Shown here piece after piece: positions 32,756-44,101 of a stretch of 64,000 nt of DNA (the stretch's first letter is position 1; each line of letters begins with the position of its first letter). The notes under the pieces were generated by a model. It worked only from the letters and a program-made list of their open reading frames with translations, was not told where the DNA came from and did no database searches. The position numbers and the translations under genes were made by a program. Origin of the DNA: Flaveria trinervia (taxonomy: Eukaryota > Streptophyta > Magnoliopsida > Asterales > Asteraceae). Location: assembly GCA_025506515.1 (NCBI GenBank), contig CM046444.1, positions 68,861,068 to 68,925,067 on the forward strand. Reading direction: 5' to 3'.

Positions 32756-33251
32756 TCATCTCAGCCACCACACAATCCTGTCATCATACAACCTCCCCAC
32801 CAAGTCAATTGCCGACCTAAACGTTCTCGGTTGGGCGGCGATCATATGCCTACAGACATCCGCCGGCAAATCCTGGATATACCTCTTGATCTTTCGGGAC
32901 AAGGGTGTCACTTGATCCGGCACCATACATGCTATCTCATTGAACTTGGTGGTGTATTGCGGATGGGTCACACTCCCCGCCTCCAGCTATAGGAATTCCC
33001 TCTCAAATTTGTCTATCTCATGGTGAGGACAGAAGTCCTCAATCACCAACCTCTTCAGCACTGCTCACTTCATCCTTCCTATCGCCTTGCTACACTCAGC
33101 TTGGACGATATTGTCCCACCAGCACAAAGCCAAGTCCACAAATGAGTGAGCAGCAAACTTCACCTTTTGGTCTTCCCGGCACTCGCTAATGTCGAGCACC
33201 ACCTCCATCTTTCTCACCTATCAGTGAGCAACAGCAGCAGTACCATTCCCA
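32756..33251 (-). pseudogene. Gypsy C gag core (broken)
   Basis: The frame 32756-32971 reads YTTKFNEIACMVPDQVTPLSR, the gypsy gag (Retrotrans_gag) core. The part 32972-33251 is homologous by position but split by stops. Confidence 0.78.
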
Positions 33252-33659
33252 TCAAACTATGGGCTTGTATCTTATAAATGCCCCATAGTTACAACCTTGT
33301 GTCACCTCCTGCATAGGTTCTTCTTCCTCCTCTTCATCATCGGAGAGAACCGTCTCAGTTTCCGGTTGCTCACGTCCTCCCGAGGACCTGTTCCTCTCCT
33401 TTCTCTCTCCTTCTCGTACAACCTTTATCACTTCGGTCACCATAGACGGTAAGATCGTCTGCATGTCCTGGTGAACTTCTTCCACAACAGCCTCCTTTAC
33501 CAAGGCTCTCAAATTAGCACTCTCATCTCTGACCTCCGGATGAGGGGTCTCGAGTTCTTCATGAACCACCATTTCCACTCTAGGCCTTCCTCTCGTAGCC
33601 CGTGGTTCAGCACCACGACCTCCCCCACGTGAAGCTTTCGATGATCTACCACCAATCAT
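33252..33659 (-). pseudogene. Gypsy C gag, N-terminal part
   Basis: Starts MIGGRSSKASRGGGRG at 33659, 346 bases after the 5' LTR. An Arg/Gly-rich basic start is followed by a helical segment and an acidic run (SDDEEEEEE). A variable N-terminus of this kind is common in chromovirus gags. A stop at about 33252 separates it from the core. Confidence 0.72.
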
Positions 33660-33988
33660 CCTCTAACACACTATAAGATTCAAACACCAACATGGTCATT
33701 CAAGGGAACAACTCAGTTTATGTCAAGTATAGTAAGTCCCTAATTACAGTGGCCATTATTGATTAGCCACTTAGTTTAATCTTCATACCCAAGCATTACC
33801 TATCCTTACTACATCAGTATCTAAATCTACCAGAACATAATCACATAACATGTGCATGTAATACCAGTTAACATTAAGAAAATACTTGATGGCACGCAAC
33901 TACTCGGACTGGCATCCCTTCCCATTACGTTCCATTCTCAGTTTAAGTTTAGTTTTAATTTAAAAATGTACCCATTCACTTAAACTTT

Positions 33989-34002
33989 GGCTTCTCATAC
34001 CA
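33989..34002 (-). promoter_or_regulatory. Primer binding site of gypsy C
   Basis: The minus strand reads TGGTATGAGAAGCC, three bases after the LTR end. It is a degraded form of TGGTATCAGAGCC. The leader 33660-33988 holds nothing else recognisable. Confidence 0.7.
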
Positions 34003-34005
34003 ACT

Positions 34006-36073
34006 TGTAAGGCCTCGTTCCTGGGACGCTCACAACTGGTCAATCATCACACATAAAACAAATATTTTCATTAACTTAAAGAAATCATTGCAGCGGAAAC
34101 ATTTAAACATCCATTTCATTATAATCACTTTTGGAAAATAATACATTGTTGACCGGTTACAAAACATCATTATTTGCATTACATCACAAAAACGTCATAT
34201 TTTCATTACATCATACATACATCAAGGTAATAGTTATTATCTTCATCATCGTTCGTTTAGTACATTTCACATGTTTGCACATATCACACATATCGCATAT
34301 ATCGCTCTTATTCCACATATCACACATATCGCACGTATGGAATGGTTACTATGACAGACTCCCTCTGTGTGTGAACTTTTATGGGTTAGCCAAGATCACA
34401 CGCTGTAAATAGACATACAACACTAATTAGGAAATCACACATTATTGGAGCAGTCACCAAGACTGAACTCTTACTGTGTGTATGAACCCTTATGAGTTAG
34501 CCAAAATCAGACGTTCTAGACACACAAGGTAAAACTCTCAATGAGTTGTGAACCTCCCTTCAGTTGCTTGCAAGGCTTTTCATTCGTTCGCTCATTATGT
34601 TCCACTTTTATTATCTTAAATCTTTCACTTCGTTAAGATAATACTTTACGTTCATTAACAATATCACACCACGTAAAGTCACATCATCATACGTAATAAG
34701 GAACATAACAGATCATATCATACATAAGCATAACATCATCAATTGTACATCATCAATCACACATCATCATGCATAGCCATCAATCATACATCAATCATTC
34801 TTCATACGTCCTCATCATATATCATACATGCCCATCATATCATCTATGACCTCAAAAGTCAACTTACGTGAACCCCCGAGAACCTACCAAGTCAAAACCT
34901 ACATCAACACTTTTCCCTGAAATTCAGAAAAATAAACTAAGTCTTCATCCGTATTTCTTTTGTTCATACGCTTTTCTTTTGTTCATCCGCATTTCTTTTA
35001 CCCATCCGCATTTCATTTGCTCATCCGCATTTCCTTTGCTCATCCACATTTCCTTTACTCGTCCGCATTTCCTTTAATCATCCACATTTCCTCCAGTCAC
35101 ATAACTTTCATCCGTATTTGTATGTTGTTCATCCGCATTAACTTGTTGTTCATCTGCATTAACTTGTTCATCCGCATGAATTTATTCATCCGCATTAACT
35201 TGTTCATCCGCATGAATTTATTCATCCGCATGAACTTATTCATCTGCATTAACTTGTTCATCCGCATTTCTTATTCATCTGCATTAACTTGTTCATCCGC
35301 ATGAACTTATTCATCTGCATTAACTTCCAGTCATACAACTTTTATCCGTATTAACTACACTTAAGCAATTATTCTAAAACTTAGGCGCATAAGCCCTATT
35401 TGGGCGCAGGAGCAGCTCCATTCGTACTTAAACATCGGATTTCAATCCCCAAACCTCACCTATCATGCTCTAAGCTTAAATCTTACATTCTAACCCTTAG
35501 AAAAACAACCATAACATCATCAAAAAACATAGCATAAAATCAAACCCCACCCGCAACATACACACATACATACATATGGGTATAAAACCTAACTTTATAA
35601 AAATATTAATTCATACATTTCAAGCCCCAAAATCAGTTAAAACATGTAAAAGGGGTTCTAAAACTCACCTTTGCAGCTCTTTGGGTAAGACTCTTCAAAC
35701 TCGTTTGCAAATTGAATTCAAACACCTAAAACCTACCAAACACACACAACCGAACACACACAACATACATAAGCACACAACCGAGGATGAAACCAGTTAG
35801 GAACATCTTAAACACATGAATTCATACATTGAATTTGATCCGCTGCTCCATTCTTCTTCAAAATCCGAATTCTACACTTTCTCTCTCTAAAACATCCAAA
35901 AGAAATTGGTGTGTAGGAGGTGTTGGGCGGCCATAACCTTTTACTCATCAACTTTTCCTACTTTTGTCCTTTCTTACACTTTTTACCCTTCAACTTGAGT
36001 AAAATATCTTTTCTTTCTTTTTCTTCACTTAAATCTTTCTTTACTAACTTCAAAAGAATAACCGGGTGTTACA
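34006..36073 (-). repeat. 5' LTR of gypsy C
   Basis: Plus strand starts TGTAAGGCCTCG and ends GGGTGTTACA at 36073. It lacks the 120-bp duplication of the other LTR and has a different minisatellite. Its terminal part is nearer to 9931-10456 than to the other C LTR. Confidence 0.87.
34943..35345. repeat. TTCATCCGCATT minisatellite in gypsy C 5' LTR
   Basis: Twenty or so copies of the TCATCCGCAT core. The first half has TTTCTTTT-type spacers, the second half GAACTTATTCATCTGCATT-type dimers of about 35 bases. The long open frame across it is a translation of the repeat, not a gene. Confidence 0.85.
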
Positions 36074-36567
36074 GCACGTTGAAAATCAGTATTAATTTTA
36101 ACAACATCGATTAATTGCTTTTCAAAATAGTCACGTATAAAATGATATTTAATACCGATGTGTTTTGTTTTAGGGTGTTGGACCCGATTTTGGGTAACAA
36201 CAATTGTAGCAGAATTATCAACAAAAATAGGGGTATGAGAAAATTGCAAACAGTAGTCATGCATTTGCTGTTGAATCCAAATGATTTGTGAACAGCAACT
36301 TGTAGCAGCAACGTATTCAGCTTCACATGTTGACAGATCAACTGAGGTCTGCTTCTTACACTACCAGGTGACTAACCGTCTACCAAAGAACTGACATCCC
36401 GTTGATGTTGACTTGTAATTCATCTTGCAACCACCGTAGTCCAAGTCACTATACGTTGTAAGCTCAAAGTCATCATCATAAGGATACCACAACCTGAATG
36501 TTGGCATACCCTTCACATAACAAAAGATCCTTTTAACTCCAATGAGATTATTTACTTTTGGTTTCAC
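36074..36567 (-). pseudogene. pol: Sirevirus D RNase H (broken, truncated)
   Basis: The pieces 36025-36264 and 36361-36567 show FVDNSATIVVTQN, PKTKHIGIKYHFIRDYFEKQ and YSDLDYGGCKMNYKSTSTG. A frameshift separates them near 36350, where a stop also appears. The last ~35 codons of pol are cut off by element C. Confidence 0.88.
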
Positions 36568-37501
36568 CTGTTATCTGGAACAGACACATGTGGCATACAT
36601 AATATCAGGACAAGAGGTTGTGATGTACATGAGAGATCCAATCATTCCTCTATACATGGTGGCATCCACTGGATCTCCATGTTCATCGGGTGCCACGTCA
36701 TGGTTGGTGGCAAGTGGTGTTCGAGCAGCTGAAGCATTCTCCATATTGAATCTACTAAGGATATCTCCTACATATATGGTCTGATGCAGGAAGATTCCTT
36801 TTGGTGTTTGATCCCCCTATAATCCAGAAAGAACATCATCTCCCCCATGGCACTCATCTCAAACTCTACTTTCATTACAGATTCGAATTCTTTACAAAAT
36901 TCTTTGTTTTTGGAACCGAAGATTATGTCATCCACGTAGATTTGTACCTGCAGCAAATCACCATCCTTTTCTTTGATAAATAACATGCATTCAAAAACTC
37001 CTTTGCGAAAACTATGTTTCACAAGATGAGTTGAGAGTTTCTCATACAAGGCTCTAGGGGCATGATGGAGCCCGTAAAGAGCCTTGTCTAGTTTGTAAAC
37101 TCTATCCCGATGATAAGGATCCTCAAATCCTTCGGGTTGTAGACTGTTTCACGGATCGCACCATGAAGGAATGCACTTTTCACATCCAATTGACAAACTT
37201 TAATCTTCATGTAGGATGAATAGGCTAGAAAGATATGAATTGCTTCCATCCGTGCCACTGGTGCAAACACTTCATTGTAACCGTTGCCTTCCACTTGTCG
37301 ACACCCTTGAACTGCAAGCCGAGCCTCATTCCTAATTACGACCCCTTGGTCATCTTTCTTACACTTCAACAGCCATTTAGTTCCAATCACCTTAGCATCT
37401 TTTGGTCTGTCCACAAAGGTCCATACTCCTAACTTCCTAAACTGTAGGAGTTCTTCTTGCATTGCACTAACCCATGCCTCATCATTTAAGGCTTCACTCA
37501 C
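36568..37501 (-). pseudogene. pol: Sirevirus D reverse transcriptase (broken)
   Basis: The frame 37088-37501 starts SEALNDEAWVSAMQEELLQF and covers VIGTKW, EVFAPVARMEA and QLDVKSAFLHG. The piece 36768-37049 has VQIYVDDIIFGSKN with an intact YVDD. The RNase H connection is at 36568-36767. The YGLHQAPRAW region near 37050-37090 is where the frame shifts. Confidence 0.9.
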
Positions 37502-37618
37502 ATATTTTGGATCAAATTAAGACACAAAACATTGATATGCACCATCATGAAGATATCCTTTTTCCATGACTGAGGCATAATCAGCTGAGTATAGCTGATT
37601 TCGTGTTTGTATTCCCGA

Positions 37619-38083
37619 TCAATCATCCCCAATAACGTTGTTCAAGGGATGATAAACATTAATCCGAGATCCAAGAGTGGTGGGAACAACTACCTTAGTA
37701 TCCAGATTATGAAGCCCAGGTTTAGTATCTGTAGCTGTTGGAGTATGACGTTCAGAAGTGTCAGAAGCATCAGTATTTGATGTTTGTGTACTTTCATTGA
37801 TGGGAACCTGTTCAACCTGGTTCACATTTTCAGTCTCAACGACTTCATCATCAAAGGAAGAATCACTTACTTCAAGCTCTCCCCCTGAAGGGCTAGAAGT
37901 ATTATCTAATGGAGTTGTTGATGTCAAGTCTGGTAGTGGAGTGTTCGGAACATTGTATATCATCCTAGCAGACAACTCATCATTAGTATGAGAAGACGGT
38001 AGATTGAAGGATTTAAAGAATCTATCATAGTCGAAGAAGAAGGAGGGTCTTTTTCCAGCAGGGGGTGGTGTATCTTTGAGCAT
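37619..38083 (-). pseudogene. pol: Sirevirus D integrase-RT linker
   Basis: A 154-codon acidic Ser/Thr/Pro-rich stretch with FFDYDRFFKSFNLPSS at the start and LGSRINVYHPLNNVIGDD at the end. It aligns with the linkers at 17490-17900 of B and 61230-61697 of E. The ends are conserved and the middle varies. Confidence 0.82.
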
Positions 38084-38827
38084 TTACATTGCACCACACT
38101 TCTACCTGACCCGTTGAGTTGTTATAAACTCTTTTGTTTGGTATGCTGTATCTGAGGAAGATGCCTTCTTCTGCCTTTTCACTGAACTTCCTAGTCTGAG
38201 TTTTCTTCAATAACATGCATGGTGCGCCAAACGTTTCTAGATACTCCTGTTTGGGTTTACATAGTTGGAGCAGTTCATAACATGTTTTCCCATGTCATTT
38301 GACCACTAAGACTCGATTGAGCGTGTAACATGCATTAGCCACTTCCTCATTCTAGAATTGAATAGGTAGTGTCGAGTCAGCTAGCATTGTCCTGGCAGTC
38401 TCTATCAAGCTTTGATTTTTCCTTTCAGCAACGCCATTCATCTGTGGAGTGTAGGCAGAGGTAAATTGATGTAAAATTCCTTTCTCTCTACAATATGCCT
38501 CCATCCACTGATTCTGGAATTCTATGTCGTTGTCTGATCGAATTTACCTTACTTTCAGCTTGTAGAGTGATTCCAACGTAGTTACTAGATGTTTGAATGA
38601 TGCAAAAGTTTTTTATTTGGCTTTCGGAATATCACCCAAGAGAATCTTGAGTAATCATCCATTACTATAAAGCAGTATATATCTCTAGTAATGCTCTTTG
38701 TGCTTATAGGGCCAAACAGATCCATGTGTAGAAGCTCAAGAGGAATAGCAATTGAATTCACTTTCTTTTCCTTATGAGACTTCTTGGTATGTTTCCCTTT
38801 CTTACATGCTACACAGATATATGGAAG
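38025..38827 (-). pseudogene. pol: Sirevirus D integrase (broken)
   Basis: Collinear with 16700-17480 of B. The frame 38025-38216 keeps the C-terminal EGIFLRYSIPNKRVYNNS. Upstream, the SDND segment at about 38530-38550 and the NGVAERKN segment near 38430 are readable in scattered frames with stops. No long open frame remains in the core. Confidence 0.82.
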
Positions 38828-39376
38828 CTAGAAATACTTGACAGTTACTCCATTTACAAAATCATTCTGAACCAACTGATTCATCTTCCTTGGATTAATG
38901 TGTCCCATCCTCCTATGCCATGAGACCGAGTCCCTCTCTGTTGCCTTTGATAAGAAGCATTGAATACTATGATCGGTTGTGGAGGCTTTTAATAGATCTA
39001 AGACATACAACTTGTTATATCTTGAAGCTAACATTAGAACTTTATCCTCCTCAATTACATAATCCTTCTTCAACATGTAGCACTTCTTATTGTCAAACAT
39101 AACTTTGAATCCTTTATCACAGATCTGGGAGACTGAAAGTAAGTTGTTCTGTAGTTGTTGAACCTAGTTCACCTTGTCAAACTTTACTTTCTCGTTTCCT
39201 ACTTCGCCTTGAGCGGTGATGTAACCTCCTTTGTTTCCAGCCAATGAAACATGTCCCTTTTTAATTTGTTTGACGTTGAAAAGGAGAGATGAATTCCCTG
39301 TCATGTGCCTAGATGCCCCACTATCAATAATCCAAGTATTAGTGATAGCGCTATAGCGGACACCCTGCAGATTCAA
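38828..39376 (-). pseudogene. pol: Sirevirus D protease and pre-integrase region
   Basis: The frame 39164-39376 reads NTWIIDSGASRHMTGNSSLL (protease active site). After a stop at about 39163, the frame 38828-39100 continues to SVSWHRRMGHINPRKMNQ. It starts just after the CAG|GGTGT site. Confidence 0.87.
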
Positions 39377-39388
39377 AGAAACTTATTA
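39364..39388 (-). promoter_or_regulatory. Gag stop and acceptor-like site, Sirevirus D
   Basis: On the minus strand a tandem stop TAATAA (from 39388) is followed by a T-rich stretch and CTGCAG|GGTGT, with AG at 39366-39365. Here pol is in the same frame as gag. Confidence 0.45.
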
Positions 39389-40452
39389 GTTCAGATTTGG
39401 GACCCAAGCCTTAACTAGACTGGGTGACCTAGAGGATCACACATCATGAACTCAACCCACTGTCCTTTAGAAGGCGAGGGCATATCGTTCTTCTTCTTTT
39501 CCTCACTATCAGACACTATACTTGATTTTTTTTCCGTAAACCAGATTTATGTAAAGCCTATTTGTGTTAAACAGATGACTGACTTATGGTTTGAACTTTA
39601 GGTTCACTAATACTCTTAGGTGGGGTATTAGATCTCATTTTACACAAACTTGGTTTTACATCATAAAATTCAATTTTCTTTCTGGGCGTCTAATAACAAG
39701 GACAATTAGGAGATATATGTCCTCGTTTTCCATAATTGTAGCATGATCTCCCTTCTACAGATTGTGGAAAACTTTTATGTGGTGTTGAGTTTGGGAAGGG
39801 TATGAGATATGTGTGGTTGGGTTTTGTCAGTTCTTTGTAGATGTTTCAGCTTCTTTAACAATTTAATTGTTTTGACATTTTGAACATCTTTAACTCTTGT
39901 TTTATTTGGACTTTGATCACTAACATGTTTATGGTTAACTGGTTTAGTCATTTTGGGTTCTAAAATAGACGTTTGTGAACCTGACCCTAAATTAACCCTT
40001 TTAAATTTATCATCCAAGTTCTCAACAGGCATTTTGCCTTTTGATGTTAAAGTAGAATCCTTCTGTTTGGTGATAGAGTTCATATGTTTACTTGTAGAAT
40101 GGGGATCACTAACCAGAGGAGTGGACACCATATGATCCTTTACTGGGTTATTGTTGATTGGTCTACATTTAGTGTTCAAAAGGATTTCATGTGGTGGCAG
40201 TACTAGTTTATAACCCAAACCTTCCCTGTTATTTTGTTCTTTCACTATGTTTTGAACTATGTGAGAAGAACTAGCCAGACTATGCAGTTTTTGTTTTAAA
40301 GAATCAACCTCGACTTCCAAAACTGCTTTTTCCTTTTTCGTTTCTTCCAAAGAGTTTAAATAAAGTTTATATGGTTTGCTTGGTTTAAGGCAACAACCTC
40401 GGTTTCCCTTAGTTGTTTTCCCAAACGTTCTATCTTTTCTTTGAAACTGCAC
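39389..40452 (-). pseudogene. gag: Sirevirus D gag, C-terminal half
   Basis: The frame 39775-40452 holds the end of the coiled coil (YLNSLEETKKEKAVLEVEVD) and a Lys-rich tail. The second zinc knuckle region lies at about 39660-39750, shifted and partly lost. It ends in the VPNLN block at 39389. Confidence 0.82.
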
Positions 40453-41318
40453 TCATTTTGTTTTAAAATACGATTTGCTTCAGTGTAGAGTTGTAAATCA
40501 TTTACTAAGTTAAAATTGTGTTCTAATAACCTAGAAAATTTTAGATCAATGCTTTCCCTAAATTTTTCACATTCAGAATAAGCATGTTTTGCAAATAATT
40601 GATCTACAGAACTTACTTGTGATGAATCAGTTGAATCAGCCATCAAAGCAGAATCAGACCCTTCGGTGACTGGAGATTCTGAAATCGTGGCATTAAGTTC
40701 TTCCTCAAGCAAGTGGTTTACCACACTCATAGCTTCTTCGGTATCTAACATCGCTTGCTCAGCTATGATCTCACCATCACTGGCAGACCCATCATCCAGT
40801 GCTTCGACAAATGAAATATTTGATTCACATAGATAAACAAACCTGAAGGACCAATCTTGCCCTTCATCACCTTGAGCAGTGAGAGCCTTTGTCTCTTTAC
40901 TTGAAAAAGCGGTTCCAGTCACGTCCTTGTCTTGACGGTTGAATGTGGGAAATGGGTTTCCATTTCTAGTTTTCTTGGGCTTTACACATTCACGTTTAAA
41001 GTGCCCTTTTTCACCACAATTGAAGCATGTGACTTTGGTTTTGTCAAATCCAAAAGTTGTATCTTTTGTGGCTACTAGATTTTGCCCCGTCTTCTTGACA
41101 AACCTCTTAGCTCTTCTGATTGCACTCACTAGCGCCCACATGATGTCCATTCTTTCTAGCTCATTCTCATCAACTTGCTCGTAATCTTCATCTGCAAGAT
41201 GACAATTTCGAATCTTCCCGAAAACTAAACCATCAAAGGATTGAACAACAGCTGCTAGAAGATCCATGTGCTCCTTTGCAACTTCCACAGTGATATTACC
41301 GAGATTCTCGGTCTTCAA
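40356..41318 (-). pseudogene. gag: Sirevirus D gag, middle part with intact zinc knuckle
   Basis: A 320-codon open frame, the longest gag piece in the window. Order: AKEHMDLLAAVVQSFDG near the start, a knuckle CFNCGEKGHFKREC with all four ligands (about residues 98-111), an acidic Ser-rich stretch, then a coiled coil (EANRILKQNECSFKEKIERL) to the end. It shows that the first knuckle and the coiled coil belong to one protein, which B and E only suggest. Confidence 0.87.
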
Positions 41319-42203
41319 GTTTGTAGTATTGGCTTCAGGAACTATGTATTGGGTTCTAGATGACCCTAACGTTTTGGTTCCTCATGCAGTCGTTTGGGAA
41401 GGAGCAGAAGAACTAGACACAAATGTTGTTTGCAATGGTGCCCCTCAAATAGATGGAGTCGGAACTAAATTGTAAAGTGAAGGATTATGTATGTAGGATC
41501 CTTTTTTCGACTTGTATTTCATTCTTAGTTCTTCCTCTCTTAACTTCAAGATGAAGTCATTTATGTCTAACGTCGTGAGAATGTCGTTTGTCTATGATTT
41601 GACACAAATGAATCCCGTTTCTCAGGCAAACCATCAACAAAGCTTGAAACTTTTTATTCCATAGATGTCGTTACGCCATGAGTATGCAGCTCACTGATCA
41701 GATGATAGAATCTATCATAATATCATCTAAGCTCTCATTCCTTATTGAAGAGAAATTATTAAATTCCTTCTTAAGAGCCTTAGCCTTAGTGCCTTCAACG
41801 TTGCATTTCCATCATATCTCTTCTCCAGGGCCTCCCATAGCTTTTTAGCTTGCTTGTTCTCAGAAAACCGATGAAAAATATCCTTAGGTATCGACTGAGT
41901 CAACAAGGCATAAACTTTCTTCTCAGCATTGAATAGTATCTTCTGAGCTTCACTCAATCCTTCTAGCGTCAACTTGACTCCATTTGCACTTACTGGTACC
42001 GTGTAACCAGCCTCAATGGATGTCCAAAGATTACGATCATCTCCATTTAAATAAATCTCAAACCGTTGATTCCACTGTAGGTATTCATCTAATGTTAACA
42101 GCTTTGGCAGTTTGTTATGGTTTCCTATCTCATTCTCTAGAAGTAGAAGATTCTACATGCATGAGTCCTTTCCGGCTATTGACGCAGCAAATTGATCTTC
42201 CAT
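41319..42203 (-). pseudogene. gag: Sirevirus D gag, N-terminal part (broken)
   Basis: The ATG at 42203 gives MEDQFAASIAGKDS, then an early stop. The frame 41742-41972 has the gag core (LWEALEKRYDGNATLKAL). Stops and shifts break the remainder to 41319. Confidence 0.83.
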
Positions 42204-42651
42204 TTTTATAAACTTGGTACTTGGAGAACATGAAAGTTTCACCCGTGCAAATGGGCTATGAGTATGGATCACTCGTGAGAATGAAAGGTTCGAATGAATT
42301 CAATCGTGCGATTGGATTCAGTCGTGCATATGAACAAGACGAATGAAGTCAAATGATTGGAGTTATTCAGTCGTGTGAATGAGCAATGCAATTGAATTCA
42401 GTCATGCGAATGGAGTATACGAATGATTTCAATCGTATGAATGAGCTAATCGTGCGACTAAAGGTTGTTGTTTTTGCAATCGTATGAATGATTTTTCTAG
42501 GAACCCTAATCTGTCGTATAGTGAAAAATTGAAACTTTAACGCAAGAAAACATCGGAAACGCCTGTTGAAGCAAAGTGATGACTCTTTTGATTAAAACAT
42601 AGGTTTTTGACACCAAACCAAATTCAATCAAACGCAAAATCAAGAGCCAAA
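42204..42651 (-). other. Leader of Sirevirus D
   Basis: Noncoding, with palindrome-like repeats at 42240-42490. An exact copy CAATCGTGCGATTG is at 42301-42314. Confidence 0.72.
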
Positions 42652-42663
42652 GCTCTAATACCA
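42652..42663 (-). promoter_or_regulatory. Primer binding site of Sirevirus D
   Basis: The minus strand reads TGGTATTAGAGC, two bases after the LTR end. One mismatch to TGGTATCAGAGC. Confidence 0.82.
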
Positions 42664-42665
42664 CT

Positions 42666-43383
42666 TGTTAGGACCGTTTTCGTACGGAATACTAACTGAT
42701 TCTGCATTTGAAGGAGATCAAATAGTGTGGAATCCTATTTGATTGGCGATCCAATAAGTGAGAACGATAACCCGATCGATATAAGAATGAACTAAATGTT
42801 AAGAACGAGTAGGAATCAATCGAGAACAAACTATGAACTTGCACAGGCTTGTTTGGGACGCTCTAGACGGCTAGGGTTTATGTGTATTCGAAGTATCTCT
42901 CAAAATGTTATGTTTTTCCACGAATTAGGTGCTATTTATAGGTTAGTGGTTTCCATTCATACATGTGACCCATTAGCATGGTTCAGTCGTGCGACTGAAT
43001 CATGCGATTGAGTCATATGCACTATTGAGGGTTCAGTCGTGCGACTGAGTCAATCTTATGTCTTAATTATACGACTAATCCAGTCTCCTAGTTCAGTCCA
43101 GCAACTAGTCCATAAGCATGATATATTCATGAGTATGGTCCATAAGTATGGTCCATTAGCATGAATAATAACCCGACTCTATTTGAACACATTACGTAAT
43201 CATTATTGACTAAAAACTATGTACAACAACCTCAAACCTATATAAGAAGTTCATACATATGAATTAAATATAATAAACATCAAATCATATATCATATTTT
43301 ATTACTTCGTCACATTACATATATGTAAGACGTGAAAGACTTTTAAATTTAAGCATATAAACTAGGAACATCATGTATCTACA
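42666..43383 (-). repeat. 5' LTR of Sirevirus D
   Basis: 718 bases. On the minus strand it starts TGTAGATACATGATG and ends GGTCCTAACA like B. TATAAATA is on the minus strand at 42933-42940. Upstream of it in the minus sense (42984-43130) lies the palindrome array, with exact CAGTCGTGCGACTG at 42984-42997 and 43034-43047. Confidence 0.88.
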
Positions 43384-44101
43384 GAAAGACCTCAGGCACG
43401 GTAACTAGCTTCGTGCACAATATTCGGGGTATATAATATGGCATTGGTCCGGAATGAAAGAGAAAAGATAAGTGGTGAATGTACTTGCCCCAGGTACTGG
43501 AGTCAGCTTCATGCATAATGTTCGAGGTCTATGAAAGACCTCAGGCCCAGTAACCAGCTTCGTGCACAATGTTCGGGGTATTGTACATGTCATCGAAAGT
43601 AATGAATGTACAAATGAAAGTAAGAAAGTATGAATGAAAGTGAATGAAAGTAACGAAAGTGAATGATAATGACGTACGATGAATGAACGAAAGTTAACAA
43701 ACAAATGATGAAGATAATAATGATATTATCTATGTGTATGTACGATGTGTGATCATTACGAAGTATATCGTGATTTTGAAAGAAAGTAAAGTATGTTTTA
43801 TTTTAAAACTAGAACTCACTCAGCAACACTGACATTTATGTGTTTCCAAATGGCAGGTAAAGGTTGCTAAGGATGGCACGGGGCGGCTACTTGGCTCTTT
43901 TTGGATGGCATCCATTTTTATAATGCTTCTGTGATGTAATGCAACAAGTATTTTGTAATTTGATAACGATGTATTATTTTTCAAAAGCTTCTATAACAAA
44001 ATGAATTTTTGTTTTTATGTTTCCGCTACAATGTTTTCTTTATGCTAATGAAAATATATGTTTTATGTGCGATGATTGCGTCCCGGGAACGGGGCCTTAC
44101 A
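43384..44101 (+). repeat. Gypsy LTR 3' end (H), plus orientation
   Basis: Reverse-complement relative of the C LTRs. It ends GGGGCCTTACA at 44101 and contains GAGGTCTATGAAAGACCTC near 43525. No PBS follows, so it is a 3' LTR or solo LTR whose 5' part was separated by the insertion of Sirevirus D. Confidence 0.82.

Larger units (their letters stand above)
26748..36073 (-). mobile_element. Ty3/gypsy element C (Tekay-like), probably chimeric
   Basis: Minus-strand gypsy order: 5' LTR (34006-36073), PBS, gag, zinc knuckles, protease, RT, RNase H, integrase with chromodomain-like tail, PPT, 3' LTR (26748-29019). The LTRs are 2068 and 2272 bases and clearly diverged. Flanking bases are ATGCG on the left and GCACG on the right, so there is no target duplication. 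The left flank is gypsy A RT and the right flank is Sirevirus D RNase H, and neither continues on the other side. Recombination between two related elements, with loss of the DNA between, explains this best. Confidence 0.85.
36074..43383 (-). mobile_element. Sirevirus-type copia element D, 3' end missing
   Basis: Minus-strand relative of B and E, from the 5' LTR (42666-43383) through gag and pol to the RNase H end. The sequence stops at 36074 within the block TTTTCAACGTGC, where B and E continue TGACCTCTATAC. The LTR of gypsy C starts exactly there. The post-pol region and 3' LTR are absent from the window. Confidence 0.9.

Noticed and set aside
34960..35304. 114-codon open frame full of FIRINLFIRMN repeats
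   Set aside because: It is a translation of the CATCCGCATT minisatellite; the other LTR copies do not keep the frame.
26748..36073. Gypsy C as a simple intact insertion
   Set aside because: There is no target duplication, the LTRs differ in length and structure, and the two flanks belong to different interrupted elements.
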